A stretch of 64,000 nucleotides of DNA. Origin: Ottelia alismoides. Its lineage: Eukaryota; Streptophyta; Magnoliopsida; Alismatales; Hydrocharitaceae. Positions within the stretch are counted from its first letter, which is position 1, and each line of letters starts with the position of its first letter. The notes beneath the pieces are model-generated. The model was not told the origin of the DNA, did no database searches, and saw nothing but the letters and a program-made list of their open reading frames with translations. Of this stretch, positions 42,932-54,689 are shown one piece after another. The position numbers and the translations under genes were made by a program. Where the stretch lies: positions 1,054,001-1,118,000 of the forward strand of contig JAZKJV010000387.1 in the NCBI GenBank assembly GCA_037367405.1, written 5' to 3'.

Positions 42932-45900
42932 AGAAACTTCAAATGAGGTGGGGTCTTTTTATAATCATAAAAAGCCATCGCTACATGCCATTAGATTATA
43001 ATCAACGGCTATGAATAAAACCACCTAACATGCTTAAAACAACTTCCAATACCATCCATGCAATAGTAAAAATAGGAAACTAAACATCTCAATTCGAAAC
43101 TAACTTAGAGCTCTCACGTTGAATATAATTGGAAATGCAAAACAAAAGGTAATTTTTAAAAGGAATAATGAAATCTGATTTAAAAATTTATTTCTGGTTT
43201 GCGAGAATAAATAGAAACATGGTCTACGTCGCCAATTGCCTCATACTAAATAAGCATTTTTAGTACTAAAATCATGTCAAATGTGTATTATAGTAAAAAA
43301 ATGGTATTGACAGAAATGTGATTAATGTAATAGATGATACATATTTGTGGAATAAAGGAATTTATTTTTAAAATATATTAGAGAAATTTTAAATATTTCA
43401 AAGCAATTCTATACTTAATTTATAAAAGTAATGGAAGTCACATATTGAGTCAATGAAAATAAGTACGAATAATGTCAAAATTAATTTAGTACAAAAATGT
43501 TTAAATGTGTATTGTATTATAAAACTCATTCCTAAAATAAATAGGAATAATGTAAAATATGATATCATTTTGTGTAATATAGCCATATCAATCAAATTAT
43601 ATAAAAAGAACATTAAATGTAGAAATTTAATAAATGGAAGAATCTTAAACAATATCGGTAAATAAAGCCACACAATTTAAAATCTACTAAAAATATAAAT
43701 ATAAACAATATAAAAGTTGGCACTGTTTTGTAAAATAAAGTGGTTGATTAGCGATCCGAACGACTAAGGTAAAGGTACAAAAATGGTCGTTGCGACCTCG
43801 GTCGCTCAGATGCGCTAAATCAAGAAAAATGAACCACTCGAAATAGATAAATCGATCAAAATACGAAAAGCGGTCCTGCTATGTGATTAACCTGGTATAG
43901 CACCCAGGGTCGAACTCAAGGAGCACGGTTCGCCGAGAGGCCTACGAAGTAGTAAAAATAAAGAAAATAACGAAAGGAAATATTTTTAGTGGTTTTTAAT
44001 TGTTTTTATATTTTTTTGGATTTTTAATATATAAAGAAAATAAGAAAACAAAGGAAAAGCACACTTCAACAAATTATTCAAAGCATTAAAAATCAACCAA
44101 AAATTAAAACAAAAATGTTTTTATGTTTTTATATATTTTTTAGTGTTTTTGGTGAATTTTTGATAATTTTCTGGTGTTTATTTTTTTTATAAAAATCAAA
44201 CAGTAGCTAAAAACAGTGGTACTGTCCAGCCAGGCCAAAAGTCCCTAGATAAAATATCTAAGGGCCTCAAAATGGCCTGGAGGTAATTTTCCTATAAAGT
44301 AGATGAAACAAGGAAAATTCAGATACCAATTTTATTATTTTTGAATTTTTAATTTATTTACTAGAATTTTTATGGGTTTTTTAGTGTTTTTAAGTTTTTA
44401 GTGTTTTTAAGCAATGAAAAATAGGCAAAATTGGCTAGAAAACAAAACTAAGCAAACTAAACAGTAGGTAATTTTTATAGAATTTTTGAGGGAGTTTTAA
44501 TATTTTTTTTGTGATTTTTCAAACTAAACAGTGGCGAAAATAGATGTTTTTGAATTTTTAAAAATAACAAACAAAATAAAAAATGTCCTAAAAAATCCAC
44601 AAAAATCCTACACCATGGCAGGAGCCATGTGTCAAATTTTCGTTGGATTTGGAGGTGGTTTGATATTTTATTCAAAAATAAAGGGAGGGTACTGTGCACA
44701 GGGACCAAAGTGCAAATACCCAAAGTTCTGGGGGTCCTGGTGCAAAATACCCAGCAAAACACGCGCCACGCGCGTGCCTGGGACACTCAGGGACCTAAAT
44801 GTAAGAAAAATAAGTCCCAAGGACTTATTGGTTACAGGTACCAAAAGTCCAGGGGTCTTATATGCAAATAACCCAAAAAATATCGCACATGGGGAAATAA
44901 AACACGCACATGGGTATAAATGCAATTATCTAAAAACTTTCATTCATTTAATAACATCCAGAACTACAGGGTGGTCTACTGCAAATAACCCAAACAACAC
45001 GTGACGAAGCACGTGGCTCACAACACACAGGGGTATAGATGCGAATAAACTAAAGCACGAGGTCCTCTATGTAAATTACCCTAAAACTAAACAACTGACT
45101 AAAATACTTACATGACTAAAACGAAATAAAGTAAAAACAGGGGCCTAAGGGTAAATTACCCTTTATTAAGCGGGGGTGCTGGATGCGCGCCACGTGTAGA
45201 TCGGACGGTCCAGATGGGGGCGGCACTCCAGCTCTGGTACTGCTCTGGCTGATCCAACGGTCGAAGCCAAGACACGTGTGGATCTGACGGTCCGGATCAA
45301 CCTCCTCAGATCTGACGTCAAAGGGCGCTCCAGGGACCAACGGTCGAGATGGCTTCTGTAGCTGGAGGGTGATCCAACGGCAATGGAGGATGCTGGAAGA
45401 ACTGGTCCTCGGCGAGACTCGTCGGGCGCGTGCGGGCGCTGGCCTCCTCCTTGGAGCGCTCTGATGGTCGGAGAAGAAAGCCGGGGCGCTCCCGCGTCTA
45501 CTGCGATGCTCCGATGATCGGCCCGAGCTCCGATGAGCTCGGACGAGGTCGGCGGAGCTCGAGCTCCTGGCCTGAATGACCAAGCCCTCATATGGGCTCG
45601 GTAGGACCTGCAAAGTAGCTCAGAAGACTCGCGGGTCGAGGGCAAACTGCCTCGACCCGGTTAGGCGAAGCAACGGTGGCTGGTGCGTCGGGGTGGCGGG
45701 CTCCGGCGAAGGTGGTGGACGGAGGAGCCCGGTTCCCAGCTCCTGTGCGAGCTGGGTTGAGTGAGTGGGTGTAGAAGGTGCGTTGGGAGAAGGCGAACGT
45801 GAAGGTCGGGTCCGATGATCGGATGGTGGTCGGAACCGGGGTGAATCGGGAAAATACGGCGGCGGCGCAAAATTGGGGGTAAACGGAAATCGAAGGAAAT

Positions 45901-46172
45901 AGCGAAGCTAAATGGCTACCTGGATGAACGGTGAGACTGTGGCGGAGCTGGGGAAGCTCCCGGTCTTGGCCTCAAGGGACGTCTCGGCCCGAGGCTCGAA
46001 GCTCGCTCAGGTGGCGGAGCTGCGGCGGCTACGTCGCCGGATCAATGGATTCGCCGGCTCTCCTCGCTGCAACAGGTCGGGGATGCGAGTTGTCACCTCA
46101 CACTCTCTCTGGAGCTCACTGGAGAACGAAGCAAATGGCCAAAGATGGAGAGAGAAGGTGGCGGAGCAGCGG

Positions 46173-46180
46173 CTTTATAT
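46173..46180 (-). promoter_or_regulatory. TATA box of solo LTR A
   Basis: On the minus strand the sequence reads ATATAAAG, about 210 bp after the W-box pair. The related LTR C has GTATATAGC in the same place (63741-63749); element 2 has CATACTTAAG, a weakened version. Confidence 0.55.
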
Positions 46181-46387
46181 GGCTAGGGGTCCGAGAAGGA
46201 TGGGTCCGGGCAAGCTCAGGAGCGCGCGGATCCCGAGGGAGCGGCTCCGGCGAGGATGTCGGATGCAAGGTGAAGGAGTCGGACCCGGGGTTTAAGGAAA
46301 TGGTTGTCGGATCGAGCGGGTAAAATGTTGAGAAATCGGGTCGGGCGCTCGTATCCGTGGGAGGTGGTCCTGGGGGGGGGGGGGGTA

Positions 46388-46439
46388 GTTGACCGGGTGG
46401 TCAACATCCCCAGGACCCAATGAGAAGGGGCCACGTGGC
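46388..46439. promoter_or_regulatory. G-box and inverted W-box pair of solo LTR A
   Basis: GTTGACCGGGTGGTCAAC at 46388-46405 and GCCACGTGGC at 46430-46439. Confidence 0.5.
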
Positions 46440-47748
46440 TAAACTTTGCAGCTCAAAATTAAGGTAGCTAGGGCCCAATTTTGCAAAAACTCAAAACACA
46501 AATTATTTTTATTTTATTTTTTTTCTATTTTTTTGGTGATTTTTAATTAATTTTTGGAAATAAAAATAAGCTATATACATAGTATGTACTATATATAGGT
46601 ATATACAATATATAGGGTTTTGATTTTTGATTTTTAATTATTATTTTTATACAATTTTATCCTTATTTTATATTTTATTTATTTATAGACTAGAATAAGG
46701 AATAAAAGGGTGTTTTTATTTTATTTTTATTATTTACTTACATAGGTCAAATAAATATATATGTACATCTATATACATGGTATATGTATAATGTCTTTTT
46801 GTATTTTTAATTTTTCTATTTTTATTTTGTTTTGATTTTAATTGTTTTTATTTTATTTATTTACAATATATAACATAGACTATTTACAAAAATTATATAT
46901 ATTTACAAGGCTAAATAAATACATAGGTGTGGTTTATGTACATGGTGAAGGTGATGTTTTTGTTTCCTTTTTAATTTTTATATTTTTATCTTTTGTTTTT
47001 AAATATATACAAGTATTTACAATCATCTTTTTGGTGAGGAAAATATATTTTTATTTATTTACACAAATATTTACACATGAGCCCCTATCTCCCTTTACTT
47101 TGGCTTTTATGCGGTCAGGCCCATGCTGAGCCCTTTCTTGGGTTAGGTTGCTCAATATTTATTCTAAATATTTCCCTCTTTTTTTTTCTTTTTAATCTTT
47201 ATTCTTTTATTTTTGCACAAAAGCATGCTAATTATAGGTTTTTATACAATGCATGCTTTTGGTAATTATTTGTATTTACATATATCTACATGCATTTGCA
47301 AAGGTTTTTGTAGCTAAAATATAAGAATAAAGAGTGATGAATGGGTATTCATCAGTGGTACAATTCAAACTATAAATAAGAAACGTGAAATGTAGAAAAA
47401 TTAATTGACGAAATAATGGTAAATAAAATGATAATATTATTTTCCTAAACTGCAATCAATAAATATTAAAATTAGAAAATTAAACAAAATCAAAAAAGAT
47501 AATTAATTGCGTGAATGAATCCTAAATTTAGAATATTAAATGCCTCCCTAAAATTTAGGAAACAAGCACTATCGCCACTATCTAAAAATACGTCTGGCCC
47601 AATCCTTTATTTTAGGAAATAAGATGCATTCAAAACCATTTGCTAACATTAAGTGGTTTCAATCATATCCATTATTTTTTGATCCAACACATGTTATTAA
47701 TGACTTACTACACAATTGGTGAGACCCCACCTCATTTGAAGGGGCCCC

Positions 47749-47751
<3 letters not shown>

Positions 47752-47780
<29 letters not shown>

Positions 47781-47834
47781 TGTATGTATGTATGTATGTA
47801 TGTATGTATGTATGTATGTATGTATGTATGTATA
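47752..47834. repeat. (TATG)n microsatellite
   Basis: About 20 uninterrupted TATG units. It produces long Tyr/Val/Cys/Met and Ile/His/Thr/Tyr frames that are not genes. Confidence 0.95.
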
Positions 47835-47835
47835 T

Positions 47836-49011
47836 GAGTGCTGATCTTGTGAGAGCATGAGAGCAGTGATTCTAGACCACTAGATTCAACCAGGAGAGAG
47901 AAGATTAGGAGAGAGAAGACAAAATCTAGTGGCCCACAATTAGGGATGAGCATCGGGCCGGGTCGGGCCGGGCCCATCCTAGCCCAGCCCGAGCCCAATT
48001 TGATTATGCGGGCCTGCGGGCCGGGCCCAAGCCCGGGATTTTGCTGAAAACCCAGCCCAAGCCCGAGCCCAGCCCGCAAGTACATGGGCCGGGCTTGGGC
48101 CGGGCCGGCCCGCTTTATAAAAAAACTTGGTGCTGGAAATCTGAAAATACATGTCGTCTTATAAATCCTCACCTCCTGATCTTTTTTCTCCACAAAAATA
48201 CACATCAGATTTTTTTAGTTTAAGTATACAACCTAATATTGATTCAAGACAACCTTAAAAAACACTTTGATATCAGCTGATATGTCCTTTAAGCAATACA
48301 AAATAACTAATTGCTTAAAAAAGCGGGAATAAATTACTTGCAGTAAATCCCAATAAGATTCAACAAACATGGCAAAGTTGGACCACGTAATCCAATCAAT
48401 GGCCGGCGAGGAAATCCATGATATTTCAAAAGCGATTCCCAGGTGAATCATGAATTCCAGGAACAAAAATTATGCTCTCCCATTCGGATTAGAGCATCGT
48501 GTGCAAGTTGCTACGAAGAATGGATGTTCTCATTTTTCCAGATGTGGTCAATCTGTTGTCCACGATTGTAGGATAGAAAAATTCTTATTGATTAGATTCT
48601 ATTCTCGTTTTCTCTCTAAAAATAATAATTGTCGACAGTGCATGAGCGAGAAAGGGGCAGTGAAGGCTAGAGGGGTGAGGTCTGTGAGGAGGAGCCGAGG
48701 TGGTGCGATGGTAGGGCTACAACGGACTGGCAACTCGAAGGCTCGAAGGTAGGATGGGTTAAGATTTTGGTTTGGAAGGGTCTTACTCGGGCCGGCCCAC
48801 GGGCTTCGGGCTCGGGCCAGCTGCTGCCCGAACCCGGCCCGAAATATGAATCGGGCTGAACTCTAAGCCCAAGCCCGCCCGTTTATAGTTCGGGCCCGGG
48901 CCTGGATCGGGCTTCTTCGGGCCGGGCACCGGGCTGGGCCGGGCCGGCCCGAACAAATGCTCATCCCTACCCACAATCACTGTTCTCATGCTCTCACAAA
49001 ATCATTCCCCC
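47836..49011. mobile_element. Foldback MITE (GATCCTGTGAGAGC family) split by a hAT element
   Basis: The left part 47836-47940 (CTTGTGAGAGCATGAGAGCA ... AAATCTAGTGG) and the right part 48978-49011 (CACTGTTCTCATGCTCTCAC) make one diverged unit of the family in the 41967-42880 array. The hAT insertion sits near its 3' arm. Confidence 0.75.
47941..48969. mobile_element. Non-autonomous hAT element with 8-bp duplication
   Basis: CCCACAAT lies on both sides (47933-47940 and 48970-48977). The ends are TAGGGATGAGCAT and ATGCTCATCCCTA, a perfect 13-bp inverted repeat. Both subterminal regions (47955-48115 and 48780-48950) are packed with GGGCCGGGC and GCCCGAGCCC phrases, probable transposase-binding repeats. 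The 660-bp AT-richer centre has no transposase domain; the 100-codon frame at 48450-48752 is not recognised. Confidence 0.92.
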
Positions 49012-49036
49012 CCCCTCTCTCTCTATATATATATAT

Positions 49037-49180
49037 AGCATGAGAACAGGGAATGTAGACCACTAGATTCTGCTCTTCTCTCTCCTCCTACAATCAATGA
49101 GGAGAGATGTGATATAATCTAGTGGTTTAGAATCATTGCTCTCATGCTCTCACAGTTTTGGCTCTCACAGGATCAACCCT
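49037..49180. mobile_element. Foldback MITE (GATCCTGTGAGAGC family), left-truncated copy
   Basis: Begins AGCATGAGAACAGG and runs to CTCTCACAGGATCAACCC. The first 20 bp of the usual left arm are missing. TA repeats flank both sides. Confidence 0.7.
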
Positions 49181-49192
49181 GTGTATATATAT

Positions 49193-50407
49193 AGGATTTT
49201 TATCCAATGAGCCATATGCCCATTAGCATTTTGGTGAGCACCAATTCTAGGTCATACACATGTATTACCAATTGAGCGGTTACCTATTTTGAAGGATGTC
49301 ATTTTGGAAGGAGATTAATATGCAAGACGATTTAATAAAATTATTATTTCAAATATATCACGTCCTTAAAAAAAGGAAGAAGTTTTCGAAAGAAAATGTT
49401 CAAATCGATGATTTATTGCAGAAAACTGAGATCCAAATACTCAGGTTAGTAATATATATACAAAGGTAAGTAAATGGTTGTTAGAAGATCAATGATATAT
49501 AAACGGTCAGTAATTTACATTCATTTTATTATATGGTACAACATTCAATAATATATACACATTAGTCAAGTAAGTGCTTATTGTGACGTTAGTAAAGCCA
49601 TAGCAAATGGTCAATAATTTTCATATGCATTATTATTTTGAATAAAATTCAGTAATTTAGAGACGACACTCAAGTAATATATATACAGTTCTTAAGTAAG
49701 TTGTTGTTTTATATTCAGTAATGTATATATCTATGTCATATATCACATGTTCAGTAATTTGTGTATGATTCTCAAGTAGTGACTATTATGAGAGCAGTAA
49801 TAACAAAGTAATGTTCAGTAAGGCAAGAATATTGCTCAAGTAAGAAAGTAACATATAATCCGTAACATATTCTCCTTTTATATGATTAATATGAAAATAG
49901 TACTTTGAAAAAGAAGTTATTAAACACATGCACATAAGGAAAAATGAATTAGTGAAATTAATGGAATGCTTCGTTGATGAAAAATAGGAAAAATATTATA
50001 GAAATGAATCGAATGTGCATTACATGCACAATGGTATTACTAATCATTTGTTATGTTATTAATGATCTCACAACACACATTTACTTGACCATTGTATACA
50101 TATTAATAAATTCTGTACAAGATAATTATTCGGACGTAAATTACTGATCACTATCTTGATATTACCGATCTCACAACAACCATTTACTTGACCAAAGTAT
50201 ATTTATCTGCACGAAATCATTTATTTGAAGCGTTCTTTCCAAAACTGTCTTCCCTTTTTTAAGGACGTTGTATATTAGGAAATATAGTAATCGTTAAATA
50301 CGTGGTAGCCTATAATTAGAAATATAGTTACTGCTAATACACGTGTATGGCCTAGAATTGGTGCTCACCAAGATATTAATGGGCATATGGCCCTCTAGAT
50401 AAGTCCT
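49193..50407. mobile_element. TIR element, AGGAYTTATC end type
   Basis: The left edge from AGGATTTTTATCC and the complement of the right edge from AGGACTTATCTAG share about 80 bp of inverted repeat, including CATATGCCCATTA, TTGGTGAGCACCAATTCTAG and CACATGTATTA/CACGTGTATTA. The interior is AT-rich with recurrent CAGTAAT and TCAAGTAA phrases and no coding capacity. TATA flanks both ends. Confidence 0.75.
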
Positions 50408-50452
50408 ATATATATATATAGAGAGAGAGAGAGAGATGGGGGAGAGGAGGGG

Positions 50453-50793
50453 GAGAGAAAGGGAGCCTACTTGATGAAGTAGGTAACATTGCTTAATGCA
50501 TGTTCATTTTTTGTAATTTGTTTTTTTAGAAAATATTAACATGGATTTTCATAACTATATCTCTCCAATATGTTATTTCAATTTCGTCAGAAGCTGAGAC
50601 TCCTAGACCCCATCCAGAACAGATCGATTACAACAATTCTAAGACCGTTAAAATTACATGTTTAGATGGAGATCATAAGAGTCTATATTTCCGATAAAAT
50701 TGGAATAACGTATTAGGGGATATAGTGATGAAATCCATAGTGGTATTTTCAAAAAAAAAATAAAAAATGAACATGAATGCTCCCTTTCCTCTA
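50453..50793. mobile_element. Foldback MITE, TACTTCATGAAGTA family, copy 2, upstream of glutamine synthetase
   Basis: The left end has CTACTTGATGAAGTAGGTAA; the right arm lost the matching tip but keeps the inner inverted repeat (TCATAACTATATCTCTCC ... GGGGATATAGTGATGA). It ends about 460 bp before the GS1 start codon and about 380 bp before its TATA box. Confidence 0.7.
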
Positions 50794-51170
50794 TTCTACA
50801 CGTTATATATTCAGGCGTGATGCTTGCGTTGTTCCCCATGCTTAATTTCCGAATTAAATAATCCAGACATCCATGTTATCTCTAGTTAATCTCGTGAGAT
50901 TATTGTAGTCCAGATGTAATCTGATTTCTGGAAATTAGACTGCGGATGTTTTTGTTGACAATAACTGAGAGCAAATGTGGATCGTATATGCGGCCCACTT
51001 AGACGAAGGCCTGTGATGTCCTATGTCATAAATCACGAATTGGAAGAAGGTCAACGGGATCCTAATTTTCCTAACACGGAATCTATACATCTCATATTCT
51101 ATGAAGCATGTCGACATCAATGTTAGATACCTCCCTGCACGAAAGCCGAACATCGACCCACCGAGGAAAC
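50794..51170. other. Proximal upstream region of the glutamine synthetase gene
   Basis: About 380 bp between the MITE and the TATA box. No element could be assigned with confidence. Confidence 0.4.
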
Positions 51171-51179
51171 TATATATAC
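51171..51179 (+). promoter_or_regulatory. TATA box of the glutamine synthetase gene
   Basis: TATATATAC lies 71 bp upstream of the ATG, leaving room for a leader of roughly 40-50 bases. Confidence 0.7.
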
Positions 51180-51249
51180 AAGAGATGTCGATGTATTATT
51201 GCCTCCCATCCACAGAAAGAACATCCGAGTCTCTTTTCCCCTCCAAGAA

Positions 51250-53466
51250 ATGGCTCTGCTGACGGATCTCATCAACCTCAACCTTTCCGACTCCACCACC
51301 AAGATAATTGCCGAATACATCTGGTTCGATCCTCTCATCAGTTTCCCTTCATTTCCATCTGCTACTTTAAGATCTCGTGCTTGTGTTCGAATGCAGGGTC
51401 GGAGGATCAGGGACAGACCTCAGGAGCAAAGCAAGGGTAACTGATCATATACTGTCATATATATACATACATACACACGCACATGTAGATCTTAGGACTG
51501 AGATTCGATATGCTGCATTGCATTATTTACATGTCTGAATCGTCGTTATAAATCTCTGAGATTGGTCTCTTTATGTGCAGACCCTATCAGGCCCGGTAAA
51601 GGATCCAAGCGAGCTCCCAAAATGGAACTATGATGGCTCCAGTACAGGTCAAGCTTCCGGAGAAGACAGTGAAGTTATCTTATAGTAAGATTAGTCGTTT
51701 CATTATTTTCTCTAGATACATATTTATTAAAGTTAAGTAAAACATGCTTCTCTAATCAAGAACATATATTTTGACTGTATCAATTTCTGTCACTTATGCC
51801 CTGTCTATATTGTTCATCACATCTCGATGTTACCTTCGTTTTTATTTAAACAGCCCACAAGCCATCTTCAAGGATCCATTCAGGAGGGGAGAGAATATTC
51901 TGGTGACGAAAGAATCCTTTGACTTCTGTTCATTAAGCTAAAGAGTTCCATCTAAAGTCATTTTAATGCAATGCTTTTTGTAGGTAATGTGCGATTGCTA
52001 TACACCTGCTGGAGAGCCATTAAAGTCGAACAAGAGATACAATGCTGCCAAGATTTTCAGCCACCCAGATGTTGCTGCCGAAGAGACTTGGTATAATCCA
52101 TCCATTCTACAGTTATGACTAGAAATATATTCATGAGGGTCCCTAATTTTGTAAATGCGTTCTTCTACTTGTCGTTTTTATTTCTTAAAAAGGTATGGGA
52201 TCGAGCAAGAGTACACCCTTCTGCAAAAAGATGTCAACTGGCCTCTCGGCTGGCCGATAGGCGGTTACCCCGGTCCTCAGGTACTCGATTTCATTTACGA
52301 TGATATCATTTAACATGCAGCAGTTGTTATGATCTCATTCTAAATCTAGTGTGGCTACGAGTTTCTATGTGTGCATACGATCACACTGTATTGCATTCTT
52401 AGGGGCCATATTACTGCGGTGTGGGAGCAGAAAAAGCTTTTGGACGTGATATCGTAGATGCACATTACAAGGCATGCCTTTACGCCGGAATCAACATCAG
52501 CGGAACCAACGGCGAAGTCATGCCCGGTCAGGTAGAGTACTAGACACCTCAAACCATCTAATGTTATTCATGTTCTTAGTTGCTCATACTTATGAAAATC
52601 CTAATCATCATTGAAGTGGGAATTCCAAGTTGGTCCTTCAGTAGGAATATCTGCAGGGGACCAATTGTGGGTTGCGCGCTATATCCTCGAGGTAAAAAAA
52701 TTATGGATCATAGTAAGAGAACTAGTTCATCAATCATAATCCACTAACCATGTTTTTTCTACTTGACAGAGGATCACTGAGATGGCTGGTGTCGTCCTCT
52801 CCCTGGATCCCAAACCCATCGAAGTACTCAGACTCTTATATAATTAAACTACAATTCCTATTCAATCCTTTTCTCAATTTATCATTCGCTAATCATCTCA
52901 TAATAATGTTGAAGGGAGACTGGAATGGCGCTGGTGCTCACACAAACTTCAGCACAAAATCTATGAGAAACGACGGAGGATATGAAGTCATCCTGAAAGC
53001 CATTGAGAACCTTAAGCTGAGGCATGCGGAGCATATCGCATGCTACGGCGAGGGCAACTTCAGACGTCTAACCGGGCGCCATGAGACTGCTGACATCAAC
53101 ACTTTTGTCTGGGTAAATTTATAATCTGTTGATATCTAATATCATTCTGTCAAACATGGATATAATTATATACCAGCATGAGATCATTATAAAGACCATG
53201 AAATTTGAAAATGTTTAGGGAGTTGCGAACCGTGGAGCATCTGTTCGTGTTGGTCGGGATACTGAGAAGGATAAGAAAGGTACAGGAAAGCAAGATTAGT
53301 ATAGAAACAAAATTAAACATATGTTTAATTACAGGAATTGATGTATGATGGAAGGACGTTGAAAATGCTTTCAGGTTATTTTGAAGACAGAAGGCCCGCT
53401 TCCAACATGGATCCTTACGTGGTTACCTCTATGATTGCTGAAACTTGCATTCTGTTGAACAAGTAG
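51250..53466 (+). CDS. GS1: Cytosolic glutamine synthetase (GS1), 12 exons
   Basis: Makes glutamine from glutamate, ammonium and ATP in the cytosol. Exons by GT-AG junctions and family match: 51250-51323, 51397-51436, 51581-51684, 51854-51902, 51984-52090, 52193-52280, 52403-52531, 52617-52691, 52770-52823, 52915-53112, 53219-53279, 53375-53466. They join in frame to 356 residues, the usual GS1 length. There is no transit peptide, so this is not the plastid form. Residues known as catalytic or ligand-binding in plant GS1 are present: Asp56, Glu129, Glu131, Glu192, Glu199, His249, Asn251, Arg291, Glu297, Arg311, Glu330, Arg332. Unusual features: Phe289 where EGNERRLTG has Glu, Val305 before WGVANRG, and a C-terminus of CILLNK. 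The frame and splice sites are intact, so it is probably functional. Confidence 0.96.
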
Positions 53467-54689
53467 AAGATTCCACTTTGATATGATGCTCTCTTTGGGA
53501 TCTTCGAAATTGCTCTAAGATTGGAAGGAGTTTCTGTGTTTTGGGGTTTGCCACTAGATTGCGTCTCAAGGAAAGGGTTTTTGTATTTATTTTTTGACCA
53601 TGCATATGGTTCTTCTTGTTTTATTGCTATCGTGTTTTTTTTTTGAAATAAGAGGTCCCGCATGGATTTTTCTCATGTTATAATTGTTACCGGGATGATA
53701 TAATTATGATATAAGTCTTCATTTTTTTTCTCTCATTCTTTCTCTTCCTTTTTTTTCTCATTTGATAATATAAAGAGTTGATGATAAACGATTATCATTA
53801 GAAAAAAAAAGATGGTAAACAAGTATTGCCTTGCTTAGCCATGGATTTAGATCCTGTAGGTATATACACAATCATTTTAAGTGCATCATACGTATTCGGA
53901 CGGATTTTTTATAATATTGTTCCCGTAAAACAGTATCAACATTTTAATCCATATTTTTATATTACGAGCATAACTGTTAACAGCCCAAAAAGTTAGGAGC
54001 ACTAGTGTTATTAAAAAAGGCCACAATCTGTAGGTTGCAATTAACAAGATATTAGCTTTGGTGAGGGAAGTAGCGGAGATGACTCTTCTAGATGGAGGAC
54101 ATAAGAGGGAGAATTTCTTGATAGAGTTTAGTTGTCTGACATATTAAAACAAAGGCTTGTTTTCTGAAGAATACGAAGAAGAATTGAAGATTAATACTAC
54201 GTGTAAATATTTATACATAATAAAAAATGGAAAATAACATTTATTCCACACCTATTTGTTTTCCAAATATATGCAGTCGTCAAACTATTGAACATGCATG
54301 GTATTCACATTCATGTTTGTAACAATAAGTTTAATTTCAAATGACCAAATCTATATCTGTATATGCCACATCTAAGTGACGATGTTTGTACTTTCTTCAA
54401 AATGGGTAGGAAAGGCTGTGGGTAATCAAAAGAGGAGAACGTTGAGGATATCATTCAAATTTTTATTATTACATGGATAATTTCCAATTTGGATGTTAAC
54501 AAACAATAAATGAGTTTCCTGAAAAGAAAAAGAAAATCCAAGGGGATAATGATGACTACTAGAAACAACTTTTTTTTGTAAGTATGGTTGTATATTTCAA
54601 AAATAGGCAAAGGCCTCACCTATCATTGCAAGTAAACTACGAAGTAACATATCCACGACGGAGTTCACGGAAATCAAAAGAGAAGCGCA
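53467..54689. other. 3' flank of glutamine synthetase and intergenic
   Basis: The first 200 bp probably hold the 3' untranslated region; GAAATAAGA near 53644 is a weak poly(A) signal candidate. Nothing else recognised. Confidence 0.45.

Larger units (their letters stand above)
43745..47354 (-). repeat. Solo LTR A, element 2 family
   Basis: A 3610-bp LTR on the minus strand, bounded by GTGGT at 43740-43744 and 47355-47359. On its own strand it starts TGATGAATACCCATTCATCA (47354 down) and ends near TCGCTAATCA at 43745. It matches the full-length 3' LTR of element 2 throughout, including G-box/W-box (46388-46439), TATA (46173-46180), the GGGTCGAGG hairpin (45633-45658) and the CCTGG/CCAGG hairpin (43891-43927). 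No internal domain or second LTR is attached, so it results from LTR-LTR recombination. Confidence 0.93.
42930..47749. mobile_element. TIR element split by a solo LTR
   Basis: CTTCAAATGAGGTGGGGTC at 42937-42955 is exactly complementary to 47723-47741. The outer bases on both sides are TATA. Removing the solo LTR and its duplication leaves about 1.2 kb of AT-rich, noncoding sequence. The inserted copy appears to have landed in (TA)n on the left and next to (TATG)n on the right. The superfamily is unclear; it is non-autonomous. Confidence 0.7.

Noticed and set aside
47752..47834. Possible CRISPR-like or satellite array
   Set aside because: It is a simple 4-bp microsatellite; CRISPR arrays are not expected in a plant genome.
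47640..48205. Frames with Tyr-Val-Cys-Met or Ile-His-Thr-Tyr repeats
   Set aside because: Direct translation of the (TATG)n microsatellite and GC-rich hAT subterminal repeats.
52115..53124. Independent small genes at 52115-52303 and 52750-53124
   Set aside because: These are exon-plus-intron readings of the glutamine synthetase gene and are explained by its splice model.
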